Assembly: GCF_023544465.1 (NCBI RefSeq)
Contig: NZ_JALPVL010000001.1
Span: forward strand, 434,001 to 498,000
Reading direction: 5' to 3'
Length of the DNA: 64,000 nt
Source of the DNA: Paractinoplanes maris
GTDB taxonomy: Bacteria > Actinomycetota > Actinomycetes > Mycobacteriales > Micromonosporaceae
The notes below the pieces were generated by a model, which worked only from the letters and a program-made list of their open reading frames with translations, made no database searches and was not told where the DNA came from. A program made the translations under genes and the position numbers. Position 1 is the first letter of the stretch; each line of letters begins with the position of its first letter. This document shows, piece by piece, positions 1 through 7,352 of the stretch.

Positions 1-231
1 GACGACGTCGCGGTCGACGCGTTCATCACCGGGGGCGGCGCCGACCGTGACACCCCCGAGTTCCTGCAGCCGGGTGAGGAGCCGGTCGTGCGCACCGGCG
101 CCGACCAGCCGTGGGACCCGGAGGACCTGGCCGTCGCCGAGGGCCGCGACCCGACCCCCGAGAACGTCGAGCGGGCCCGGCAGGAGCTGGAGCGCGACGG
201 CGCCGCGGCCATCGAGCGCACCGTCCCGTAA
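1..231 (+). CDS. C-terminal end of an unrecognised protein (partial)
   Basis: The first frame is open from base 1 to a TAA at 229-231, so 76 residues of a protein starting outside the window are visible. The fragment is hydrophilic, acidic and rich in Pro, Glu and Arg, with no membrane segment. The last 25 residues look helical and amphipathic. It converges on the molybdopterin oxidoreductase with only 9 bp between the stops. I do not recognise the family. Codon use is ordinary for the window, with G or C at most third positions, which supports it being coding. Confidence 0.6.
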   Translation, partial: DDVAVDAFITGGGADRDTPEFLQPGEEPVVRTGADQPWDPEDLAVAEGRDPTPENVERARQELERDGAAAIERTVP

Positions 232-240
232 AGAGCGGGA

Positions 241-1719
241 CTAGGCGACCGTCACGCTGATCGTGTGCCACCCCGTGGCTCCGCTGGGGAACGGGGTGGC
301 CCGGTCCTGCGTCTGCACGGCCCCGGTCCGATCCGTCGCCCGTACGGCGATCGAGTGCGGCCCAGCCCCGGCGCGCCACGAATATCGCCACTGCACCCAC
401 GTGTCCACCGATGGCACCGGCAGCAACTCGGCCGGCGCCCACGGTCCGTCGTCGATCCGCACCTCGACCGTCTTGATCCCCCGCCGCTGCGCCCAGGCCA
501 CGCCGGCCACGGTCACGACACCCGCCTCGAGCCGGGTGAACGGCTTGGGGCGGTCGACCCGCGACCCGGTCTTGACCGGCGCCTCGGCCGCCCAGCCGCG
601 CTCGACCCAGTACGGATCGAACCGGTCGAACGTCGTCAGCTCCAGCGAGTCCAGCCACTTGCACGAACCCGCGTAGCCGTACACCCCCGGGGTCAGCATG
701 CGCACCGGGAACCCGTGCTCCAGGGGCAGCGGCTCCCCGTTCATGCCGACCGCCAGCATCGCGTCGCGGCCGTCCAGCAGGGTCTCGACCGGCGTGCCGA
801 TCGTCATCCCCTCGACCGAGCGGGCCACGAGCTGCTCGGCGCCGGGCTTGATGCCGAGCGAGCGCAGCAGCGGCGCCAGCGGCACCCCCAGCCACTTGGC
901 CGTCCCCATGTAGGGTCCGCCGATCTCGTTGGACACGCAGGTCATGGTGACCGGCCGCTCGATCAGCGGCATGTCGAGCAGATCCTCGAACGAGACCCGC
1001 AGCTCGCGGTCGACCATCCCGTGCACCCGCAGCGACCAGCTGTCGAGGTCGATCCGCGGCACGGTGAGCGCGGTGTCCACCCGATAGAAGTCCTTGTTCG
1101 CGGTGAGGAGCCCGGCGTCGACGGCCGGTCCGGTGTCGGCCGCGGCCGGCAGGCTCACCGAGGCCCGCGCCCGGGCTCGCGCTCCGCCGGCCGAACGCCG
1201 GACGACCACGGCCCCGGCCGAGGCCGCGACCGCTCCCCCGGCCACCAGGGCCGCGGCTCGCAGAAAGCTCCGGCGATCCACCTGTACGTCCGGTGAGCCG
1301 GCCCGGGAACGCAGCAACCACCACAGCGCCAGCCCGGCCAGCGCCGCCCCGACCAGGGACGGCACCACGTCGTAGGCCTCGGCGGCCGGACGCGACAAGG
1401 CCGCTCCCGCTCCCATCAGGCCGAGCAGGGCCGGCCCGCCCACCGCGACCACCCGCCGCCGCCGGCCGGCGATACCGGCCGTCGCGGCCAGCGCCGCCAC
1501 CACCAGCCCGATCACCCCGAGGAGCACGGGCTTGTCGGACGTTCCGAGCTCGCGTACCGCGAACTCCTTCACCGCTGTCGGCGTCGCGTCGATGACCGCA
1601 CCGCCGACCGCGACCAGCGGCCCGGCCGCGGGTCGGGTGGCGGCCGCCAGCACCTCGGCCACCGCCACCCCGAAACCCGCGGAAACCAGTCCGGCGACCG
1701 CCCCCGCCAGGGCTTTCAT
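241..1719 (-). CDS. Membrane-anchored molybdopterin-dependent oxidoreductase (sulfite oxidase family)
   Basis: The 492-residue protein has an N-terminal membrane part of about four hydrophobic segments (residues 1-137). An internal twin-arginine-like motif follows (RRSFLRAA, residues 149-156) with a further hydrophobic stretch. An Oxidored_molyb domain then spans about 210-385, and a C-terminal Mo-co dimerisation-like domain runs to the end. The Mo-coordinating cysteine is visible as Cys261 in TMTCVSNEIGG. This family oxidises sulfite or reduces oxidised sulfur and Met groups outside the membrane, but the substrate here is unknown. The start overlaps the stop of the fasciclin gene by one base (TGATG), so the two are probably translated together. 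Its place behind sigK-rskA-fasciclin suggests an envelope redox role; that is inference. Confidence 0.88.
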   Translation of the reverse strand: MKALAGAVAGLVSAGFGVAVAEVLAAATRPAAGPLVAVGGAVIDATPTAVKEFAVRELGTSDKPVLLGVIGLVVAALAATAGIAGRRRRVVAVGGPALLGLMGAGAALSRPAAEAYDVVPSLVGAALAGLALWWLLRSRAGSPDVQVDRRSFLRAAALVAGGAVAASAGAVVVRRSAGGARARARASVSLPAAADTGPAVDAGLLTANKDFYRVDTALTVPRIDLDSWSLRVHGMVDRELRVSFEDLLDMPLIERPVTMTCVSNEIGGPYMGTAKWLGVPLAPLLRSLGIKPGAEQLVARSVEGMTIGTPVETLLDGRDAMLAVGMNGEPLPLEHGFPVRMLTPGVYGYAGSCKWLDSLELTTFDRFDPYWVERGWAAEAPVKTGSRVDRPKPFTRLEAGVVTVAGVAWAQRRGIKTVEVRIDDGPWAPAELLPVPSVDTWVQWRYSWRAGAGPHSIAVRATDRTGAVQTQDRATPFPSGATGWHTISVTVA

Positions 1720-2360
1720 CAGCTCTTCGGCATCAGGACGGAGTCGATGATGTAGACGGTCGCGTTGGCCGTCTGCACGTTGCCGCAGATCACCGACGCG
1801 GCGCCGTTCACCTTGAAGTCCTCGCCGCTGCCGCTGACGGTGAGCTCGTCACCCTGCAGCGTCTTGTGGGCACCGGCCAGCGCCTCGGGAGCGAGCTTCC
1901 CGGGCACCACGTGGTAGGTCAGGATGCTGGTCAGCGTCTTCTTGTCGGCCAGCACCTTGTCCAGGTCAGCCTTCGGGATCTTGCCGAACGCGTCGTTGGT
2001 GGGCGCGAAGACGGTGATCCCGTCGGCCGAGTTGAGCGAGTCGACCAGGCCGGCCTTCTTGACCGCGGTCACCAGCGTCGACAGCAGCGGGTTGCCCGAG
2101 GCGGCAGTGGCCACCGGCACCTGCGCCATGGCCTGGAAGCTGCCCGGGTTGGACGCGTCGGTCGGTACGGCCGAGCAGCCGGCGCCGAAGGTCGTCATCA
2201 TGTCGGCCGGCGCCGAGCTGGCCGGGGCGGCGCTGGTGGCCATGGTGGTCGGGGCCGCCGCCGAGCCGGAGTCACCGTCCGACGAGTCACTGCCGCAAGC
2301 GGCCAGCGAGATCGAGAAGAGGGCGGCGGCGGTGAGTGCCGTGAGCTTCGTTGCACGCAT
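1719..2360 (-). CDS. Fasciclin-domain lipoprotein (MPT70/MPT83-like)
   Basis: From the ATG at 2360 the protein has 213 residues. It has a lipoprotein signal ending at SLAAC (Cys22), a Ser/Ala/Thr-rich linker, and one fasciclin domain at about 65-210 containing TVFAPTNDAF and LTYHVVPGKL. Fasciclin proteins are secreted or lipid-anchored adhesion or sensing proteins. In M. tuberculosis the related MPT70 and MPT83 belong to the SigK regulon. I chose this start rather than a longer frame to 2414 because AAGGGAC precedes it and because a predicted SigK-type promoter at 2398-2428 lies just upstream. It is translationally coupled to the oxidoreductase gene downstream. Confidence 0.92.
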   Translation of the reverse strand: MRATKLTALTAAALFSISLAACGSDSSDGDSGSAAAPTTMATSAAPASSAPADMMTTFGAGCSAVPTDASNPGSFQAMAQVPVATAASGNPLLSTLVTAVKKAGLVDSLNSADGITVFAPTNDAFGKIPKADLDKVLADKKTLTSILTYHVVPGKLAPEALAGAHKTLQGDELTVSGSGEDFKVNGAASVICGNVQTANATVYIIDSVLMPKS

Positions 2361-2397
2361 GATTCGTCCCTTACTAGGATTTTGTACCTTCAATCCT

Positions 2398-2428
2398 GAT
2401 TCGGGGCGAACCATGCGGCGGATTGGTC
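2398..2428 (-). promoter_or_regulatory. Predicted SigK-type ECF promoter for the fasciclin gene
   Basis: On the minus strand the sequence reads GACCAATCC, 15 bases, then CCGAATC, ending 37 bases before the ATG at 2360. The same two boxes with the same spacing precede sigK at 3822-3852. They resemble the CCATCC / CCGAAT boxes reported for mycobacterial SigK. The match is by eye; no transcription start is known. Confidence 0.6.
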
Positions 2429-2433
2429 GAATC

Positions 2434-3171
2434 TCAGACGAGTTTGACGTCGGCGATCATCGGCAGTGTCGGTGTCACCGAACCGTTCGGCGGCTCGACG
2501 GTCAGACCGACGTCGGTCGCTCCGGGCAGGCCTTCGACCACTACGACATCGGCCGCCTGGCCCTCGTGCAGCACCCCGGCGCTCTGCGGCGCACCGCCGG
2601 GCCGGATGGTCCACAGCTGATAGACCCGATCGGTCGGCGCGCGGTCGGCCGAGAGCATCACGACCCCCGCGTTGTGCAGGCGCGAGCTGGCCACCGTGAC
2701 CCGGCCACCGGTCGAGACCTCCTGCTTGCGCAGCACCACGTCGGGCGACGAGAGGATCGCCCGGACGCGCACCTCCTCGGCCCGGGCCGCCTCGGCGACC
2801 TTCTGCTGCTCGCGTACGCGCTGGTCCTGGACCACATAGACGGCCGAGCCGGCGCCGATCGCCGCGACCACCGCAGCCGCCGCGGCCGTGAAGCGCCACC
2901 GGCGCGGGGTCGTCCGGGTCGCCGTGGTGGCTTCGGTCGTCAGCGGCAACTGCCGGGTGCGCCCGATCTCGTTCAGGACGTTCTCGCGGAGCCACGGCGG
3001 CGGCACCGACCAGGTGTTGTCAGCCAGCCGGGCCGCTGTCTCACTCAGCTCGCCGACCTCCACGCGACACGCGTCGCACTCGCGCAGGTGCCGCTCGAAC
3101 GTGGCCCGTTCGATGTCGTCCACCGCGTCGAGCACATAGGCGCCGACCAAGGTATGGATCTCCGTGGTCAT
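2434..3171 (-). CDS. rskA: Anti-sigma-K factor (RskA family)
   Basis: The 245-residue protein has an N-terminal zinc-binding anti-sigma domain with the motif H28-x3-C32-x2-C35. One transmembrane segment lies at about 94-114. The extracytoplasmic RskA domain follows, including VYQLWTIRPGG and ending in IADVKLV. It should hold SigK at the membrane until regulated proteolysis releases it. The ATG at 3171 overlaps the sigK stop in an ATGA arrangement, so a longer upstream frame is rejected. The coupling gives near-stoichiometric production with SigK. A 73-bp gap then separates it from the fasciclin gene, which appears to have its own promoter. Confidence 0.93.
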   Translation of the reverse strand: MTTEIHTLVGAYVLDAVDDIERATFERHLRECDACRVEVGELSETAARLADNTWSVPPPWLRENVLNEIGRTRQLPLTTEATTATRTTPRRWRFTAAAAAVVAAIGAGSAVYVVQDQRVREQQKVAEAARAEEVRVRAILSSPDVVLRKQEVSTGGRVTVASSRLHNAGVVMLSADRAPTDRVYQLWTIRPGGAPQSAGVLHEGQAADVVVVEGLPGATDVGLTVEPPNGSVTPTLPMIADVKLV

Positions 3172-3785
3172 GCCGACACCCCCGTTCCCATGCAGTCGCG
3201 CAGGCGGATCAGCCCGTCGCGCATCCTCGTCTTCACCGTCGGCAGGGGCGTATCGAGCAGCTCGGCCACCCGCGGATACGAGTGGCCCTGGTAATAGGCC
3301 AACGTCACGGCCTGGCGCTGCAGTTCGGTCAGATCGTCCAGGCACCGGCGCACCTGCTGGCGCTCGAGCTTGCCGTGGACCTCGTCCGCCACCGCGTCGT
3401 AGGGCGTGTCGACCGACGCGATTCCCGCCTTGATCGTCCGCTCGGTGGCCGCCTGCTCGGAGCGCACCCGGTCGACCGCCCGCCGGTGCGCGATCGTGAA
3501 GATCCAGGAGGTGGCCGAGCCGCGGGCCGGGTCGAAGCGGGCCGCCATCCGCCACACCTCGACGAGAGCCTCCTGGGTGACCTCCTCGGCCTGGGCCGGG
3601 TCGCGCAGCACCCGCCGGATCAACCCGTAGACCCGGGGTGCGACGAGGTCGTAGAGCTTGCCGAACGCCTTCTCGTCACCCCGCGCCACCTCGCGCAGCA
3701 GGTCACTCGCCTCCGCCGGGGGCGGTCCTGTGCTCGGGACCGCCGCCAGATGCTCCGGGCGTCGGCCGATACCGCGCTCCGCCAT
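3168..3785 (-). CDS. sigK: ECF sigma factor SigK
   Basis: The 205-residue sigma-70 family protein has region 2 at about 40-110 (FGKLYDLVAPRVYGL, then AEEVTQEALVEVW) and region 4 at about 145-198 (LTELQRQAVTLAYYQGHSY, then PTVKTRMRDGLIRLR). It directs RNA polymerase to envelope or redox response genes. The ATG at 3785 is preferred because AAAGGCGG precedes it and a predicted self-promoter lies at 3822-3852; an ATG at 3812 has no ribosome site. The overlapping RskA gene, the fasciclin gene and the oxidoreductase give the same set of functions as the mycobacterial SigK locus. Confidence 0.93.
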   Translation of the reverse strand: MAERGIGRRPEHLAAVPSTGPPPAEASDLLREVARGDEKAFGKLYDLVAPRVYGLIRRVLRDPAQAEEVTQEALVEVWRMAARFDPARGSATSWIFTIAHRRAVDRVRSEQAATERTIKAGIASVDTPYDAVADEVHGKLERQQVRRCLDDLTELQRQAVTLAYYQGHSYPRVAELLDTPLPTVKTRMRDGLIRLRDCMGTGVSA

Positions 3786-3821
3786 GGATCCGCCTTTCGC
3801 CGTTGCAGCCATTCAAACCCG

Positions 3822-3852
3822 GATTCGGTACGCCGGGAGGGCCGGACTGGTC
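3822..3852 (-). promoter_or_regulatory. Predicted autoregulatory SigK promoter
   Basis: On the minus strand GACCAGTCC, 15 bases, CCGAATC. The -10-like box ends 36 bases before the sigK ATG at 3785. It differs from the fasciclin promoter at one of 16 box positions. This suggests that SigK transcribes its own operon. Confidence 0.6.
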
Positions 3853-3926
3853 ACGCGGTTCAAAATTCCTCTACAACCTCGGACGAGAAGCCCGCGTCTA
3901 TTGATGGACGACAGGACGGAGCGGGG

Positions 3927-4424
3927 ATGAACGACGATTCGGATGCCGGCTACCTCGAGTACGTCTCCGGGCGGATTCCGGCGCTGCGGCGGGTGGCCTT
4001 CCTGCTCGGCGGCGACGAACACCAGGCGGACGACCTGGTGCAGGAGACGATCACCAAGCTGTACGCGAAGTGGCCGCGGATCGCCAAGGTCGAGAACGTC
4101 GACGCCTATGTGCACACGATGCTCGTGCGCGCGTTCCTCGACGAGAAGCGCCGGGGCTGGTGGCGGGTGAGCCTGCGGGACAAGCCACCCGAAAGACCGG
4201 CTCCGGCCGACGCGTCGGAGGAGAAGGCGGTGTTGCGGGCCGCCCTGGACCGGATCCCCGCCCGCCAGCAGGCCGTGCTGGTGCTGCGCTTCCTGTGCGA
4301 CCGCTCGGTGGCCGACGTGGCCCAGCTGCTCGGTTGTTCGGAAGGCACCGTCAAGAGCCAGACCTCGCACGGGCTGACCGCCCTGCGCCGGATCCTGGGT
4401 GACCGCGTCGGAGGTGCGCTGTGA
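3927..4424 (+). CDS. SigE-family ECF sigma factor
   Basis: The 165-residue protein has sigma region 2 at about 15-75 (RVAFLLGGDEHQADDLVQETITKLY) and region 4 at about 105-160 (IPARQQAVLVLRFLCDRSV, then CSEGTVKSQTSHGLTALRR). This short architecture is the SigE family common in Micromonosporaceae and Streptomyces, usually paired with a membrane partner. The ATG has GGAG upstream. It is divergent from sigK, with the 141-bp gap carrying the sigK promoter. Its stop overlaps the GTG of the next gene (GTGA), so that gene is the likely regulator. Confidence 0.93.
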   Translation: MNDDSDAGYLEYVSGRIPALRRVAFLLGGDEHQADDLVQETITKLYAKWPRIAKVENVDAYVHTMLVRAFLDEKRRGWWRVSLRDKPPERPAPADASEEKAVLRAALDRIPARQQAVLVLRFLCDRSVADVAQLLGCSEGTVKSQTSHGLTALRRILGDRVGGAL

Positions 4425-5605
4425 ACGACGACGACTACGTCACCGCGCTGCTGCGCCCGCTGGCCGGCGAACCGTCCGGCCCGCCCCGGATCGATGTCGT
4501 GAAGGCGATGCGCGACGGCCGGCGCCGCCGCCGGCGCTGGTGGGCGACCGGCTCGCTGGCCGCGGTGGCCGTCACCGCGGTCACCGGCGGGGTGCTGGTG
4601 GCGGCCCGGCCACCGGCCCCGCGCCCGCTGCCCGACCTGCCGCCCGACCCGGTCGTGCCGGCGTCGTGCACGGCCGCCCCGCTGCCGGCCAAGAGCTACC
4701 GCAGCGCCGAGGTGACCGCGGGTGACTCGTCCGGCCGCTGGCTGATCGGCCGGGCCGAACCCGACGTGGGCACGCCGTCGATCTCGAAGTCGCACCTCGT
4801 ATGGCACGACGGCAAGCTGGTCGCGGACGTCGTGCCTCCGGTCGGCGGGATGACGATGACCGACATCAACGCGTCGGGCGTCGCGGTCGGCATCAGCGAC
4901 AGCCGGGCCGACCACCCCTGGACCTACCGGGACGGGACGTTCACCCGGCTGAAGGGCGGCACCGGCTTCGCGGTCGCGATCAACGACAGCGGGGTGGTCG
5001 CCGGCCAGCTGGGCCGCGACCAGAAGGAGAAGCCGGTGCGCTGGTCGTCCCCGGCAGCCGCTCCCGAGCCGCTGGCGGCGCCCGACGGCGTCCGGGCCGA
5101 GGTGCGCGACATCGCCCCGGACGGCACGATCGCCGGTGTCATCGGCGACTTCCAGGGCTATCTGTGGCTCCCGGACGGCACCGCCCGGCCGATCCCGGCG
5201 CCTCATGTCGACGGAAAGCCGGCGCTCGGTTTCGAACCGCTGGTCTTCCGGTACGGCTGGCTCTACGGCACCGTCGCCTTCCCGGTCACCGGCGGCCCCG
5301 GCTCCGAGCAGATCGACTACCGGTACGAGCCCCGCACCGGCACCTGGCAGGAGGTCGGCGCTCTGGCGATGAAGACTCAGGTCGCCGGGCCCGGCCGGTG
5401 GCGGTTCGGCCAGGACAACCCCGAGATCTACGTCGGGCCCAGGACGCTGTCGTTGCCGGCCTACCTGCCCGCCGTGGACGCCTATCTGGGTTCGTTCGTC
5501 GTCGAGGGGATCAGCGACGACGCGCACGTGGTCAGCGGGATCGCGATGAGCGGGCCCGCCGACCTCACGCTGCCGATTCAGCCGCTCATCTGGCGCTGTC
5601 GATAG
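4421..5605 (+). CDS. Membrane protein with extracytoplasmic HAF-like repeats, likely partner of the upstream sigma factor
   Basis: From a GTG overlapping the sigma-factor stop, the protein has 394 residues. A cytoplasmic N-terminus of about 38 residues is rich in Arg (RRRRRRWW), followed by one transmembrane segment at about 42-62 and a Pro-rich linker. A large outer domain then carries repeated motifs of the HAF or beta-propeller type (DINASGVAVG, AINDSGVVAGQ, DIAPDGTIAGV). No zinc anti-sigma motif is present, so calling it an anti-sigma factor rests on position and topology. The last 20 bp overlap the convergent Gfo/Idh gene. Confidence 0.85.
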   Translation: MNDDDYVTALLRPLAGEPSGPPRIDVVKAMRDGRRRRRRWWATGSLAAVAVTAVTGGVLVAARPPAPRPLPDLPPDPVVPASCTAAPLPAKSYRSAEVTAGDSSGRWLIGRAEPDVGTPSISKSHLVWHDGKLVADVVPPVGGMTMTDINASGVAVGISDSRADHPWTYRDGTFTRLKGGTGFAVAINDSGVVAGQLGRDQKEKPVRWSSPAAAPEPLAAPDGVRAEVRDIAPDGTIAGVIGDFQGYLWLPDGTARPIPAPHVDGKPALGFEPLVFRYGWLYGTVAFPVTGGPGSEQIDYRYEPRTGTWQEVGALAMKTQVAGPGRWRFGQDNPEIYVGPRTLSLPAYLPAVDAYLGSFVVEGISDDAHVVSGIAMSGPADLTLPIQPLIWRCR

Positions 5606-6491
5606 ACACCGTACGACCCGAGGTGATCGCCTCCTGCGCGGCGACCAGGACGGCGGTCACCTCGGCGCCGAAGCGGACGTCGAGCTCGACCGGCGGGCCG
5701 CCGGCGGCCGCGGCGATCAGCTGGTCGATCGCCCGGCCCAGGGCCTCGGTCGGCGACCACGGCGCGTCCGGCACGGGGCGGACGCCGGCCTCACCGGCGA
5801 ACTGGGCGTCCTCGCGCTCGGCGGCGGCCGGGGCATCCACCGAGAGGGTGAGGTTGCTGATCGTGCCGCTCGCGTGCCGCAGCAGCAGGTGGGTCATGTC
5901 CCGGGGACCGGCCAGACCGGCCACCTCGGTCACCGCGCCCAGCACCGGCAGCACCAGCGCCAGCGCGTGCGGGCCGACGTCCCAGAGGCCGCCGCTCTGC
6001 TTGCGCCAGGCCGAGGCGCCGAACGGGTTGTCCTCGGTGAAGATCGAGCCGAGGTGGTCGACCCGGGCCTCGGTCCAGCCGCCGGTGGCCGCCGCGTCCG
6101 CGACGAACTCGGCGATCTGCGGGAACAGCCGGCGGGTGAAGAAGACCACCGAGGCCAGGTTGCGCTCGGTGACCGCGGCGACGATCTCGGCCGCCTGCTC
6201 GTTGGTGAAGGCGATCGGCTTGTCGAGCAGCAGGTGCTTGCCCTGCCGGGCGGCCCGCAGCGCGAGCGGGGCCTGCACGTCGGGCGGCAGGGCGATGGCC
6301 ACGGCATCGACCTCGGCCAGCAGCTCGTCCTGGTCGGTGCAGGCCCGGACGCCGTACTCCCCGGCCAGCTCGGCGGCCTTGCCGGCATTGCGGCCCCAGA
6401 CGCCGACGAACTCGGCCTCCGGATGGGCGGCCAGCGCCGGAGCGTGCGCCAGATGCGCCCAGGGTCCCGTGCCGAACAGTCCGAAGCGCAT
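5586..6491 (-). CDS. Gfo/Idh/MocA-family NAD(P)-dependent oxidoreductase
   Basis: The 301-residue protein begins with a Rossmann segment (MRFGLFGTGPWAHLAHAPAL). It contains the family motif LLLDKPIAF with the conserved Lys-Pro, followed by the C-terminal alpha/beta domain with WDVGPHALAL, whose His is the usual catalytic or substrate residue. Members oxidise sugars, inositols and related polyols, or reduce biliverdin and imines. The substrate cannot be told from sequence alone. It stands alone on its strand and overlaps the gene to its left tail to tail. Confidence 0.9.
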   Translation of the reverse strand: MRFGLFGTGPWAHLAHAPALAAHPEAEFVGVWGRNAGKAAELAGEYGVRACTDQDELLAEVDAVAIALPPDVQAPLALRAARQGKHLLLDKPIAFTNEQAAEIVAAVTERNLASVVFFTRRLFPQIAEFVADAAATGGWTEARVDHLGSIFTEDNPFGASAWRKQSGGLWDVGPHALALVLPVLGAVTEVAGLAGPRDMTHLLLRHASGTISNLTLSVDAPAAAEREDAQFAGEAGVRPVPDAPWSPTEALGRAIDQLIAAAAGGPPVELDVRFGAEVTAVLVAAQEAITSGRTVSIDSAR

Positions 6492-6562
6492 ATTGTCGCC
6501 TGCCTCTCTGGAGAATCAAGGCGCAAGCTACCAGGCCGACGTCGATCAGTACGCTGTGCCGA

Positions 6563-6928
6563 GTGAACGGTCCTCTGTCGGTGGCGACCATCATCGCCGC
6601 CCTGGTGCTGGCGGTGTGGTATCTGCTGCGCACCGCCCTCAACCGCGCGCCCAGCCGATACGACCTGCTGGCCGCCGCGGTGCTCAGCGCGCTAATCGTG
6701 GTCCTGGTCGTGGTCGCGGTGATCGGTCTCTTCGACGGCTCCCGCCCGAGCGACACGGCCACCTTCGCCGGCTATCTGATCACGACGATCGCCTTCGTCC
6801 CGGTGGCCGGCTATCTGGCCCGGCTCGAGCCGACCCGGTGGGGCAGCCTCATCCTCGGCGTCGCCTGCCTGGTGATTCCGGTTCTCGTGCTGCGGCTGCA
6901 GCAGATTGCGTCGGTGACCGGTGCCTGA
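6563..6928 (+). CDS. Small integral membrane protein (unrecognised)
   Basis: The 121-residue protein starts at a GTG. It has four hydrophobic stretches at about 5-25, 36-56, 67-88 and 94-112, with short polar loops, and no catalytic motif. The stop region overlaps the start of the next membrane protein by 8 bp, so the two form a unit. The 71-bp gap to the divergent oxidoreductase must hold both promoters. Function unknown; it may be half of a two-subunit membrane complex, which is inference. Confidence 0.78.
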   Translation: MNGPLSVATIIAALVLAVWYLLRTALNRAPSRYDLLAAAVLSALIVVLVVVAVIGLFDGSRPSDTATFAGYLITTIAFVPVAGYLARLEPTRWGSLILGVACLVIPVLVLRLQQIASVTGA

Positions 6929-7352
6929 GTCCTCGACCCGCCCCCGCGACGCCGCGCTCGGCACCGGCCTCGGCCGGGTGTTGCTGCTGGTCTACGGCGT
7001 CTTCGCGCTCTCGGCCAGCGCCCGCGCGCTGGTGCAGATCACCACACACTTCGGCGAGGCGCCGCTGGCCTATCTGCTGTCGGCGTTCGCCGGCCTGGTC
7101 TACCTCTCGGCGACCGTGGGCCTGGCGATCGGGGGCACCCGGGGCCGGCTGATCGCGCTGGTCAGCTGCAGCATCGAGCTGATCGGCGTGCTCGTGGTGG
7201 GCTTTCTGACCCTGGCCGACGCGGGCGACTTCCCCGACGACACGGTGTGGTCGCACTTCGGCAGCGGCTACGGCTATGTGCCGCTCGTGCTGCCGTTCAT
7301 CGGCCTCTGGTGGATCTGGCGCCACCGCCCGCGCCCCGGGGATGCGGTTTAG
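6921..7352 (+). CDS. Small integral membrane protein (unrecognised)
   Basis: The 143-residue protein begins at a GTG inside the end of the preceding gene. It has about four transmembrane segments: 20-40, 53-73, 79-100 and 118-134. The C-terminal tail is short and basic (WIWRHRPRPGDAV). Many actinobacteria carry such four-TM proteins with no known role. It ends tail to tail with the glutathionylspermidine-synthase-like gene, with a 4-bp overlap. Confidence 0.8.
   Translation: MPESSTRPRDAALGTGLGRVLLLVYGVFALSASARALVQITTHFGEAPLAYLLSAFAGLVYLSATVGLAIGGTRGRLIALVSCSIELIGVLVVGFLTLADAGDFPDDTVWSHFGSGYGYVPLVLPFIGLWWIWRHRPRPGDAV

Noticed and set aside
2361..2414. Longer start for the fasciclin protein
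   Set aside because: It would add 18 residues before the signal peptide and run into the predicted promoter's -10 box.
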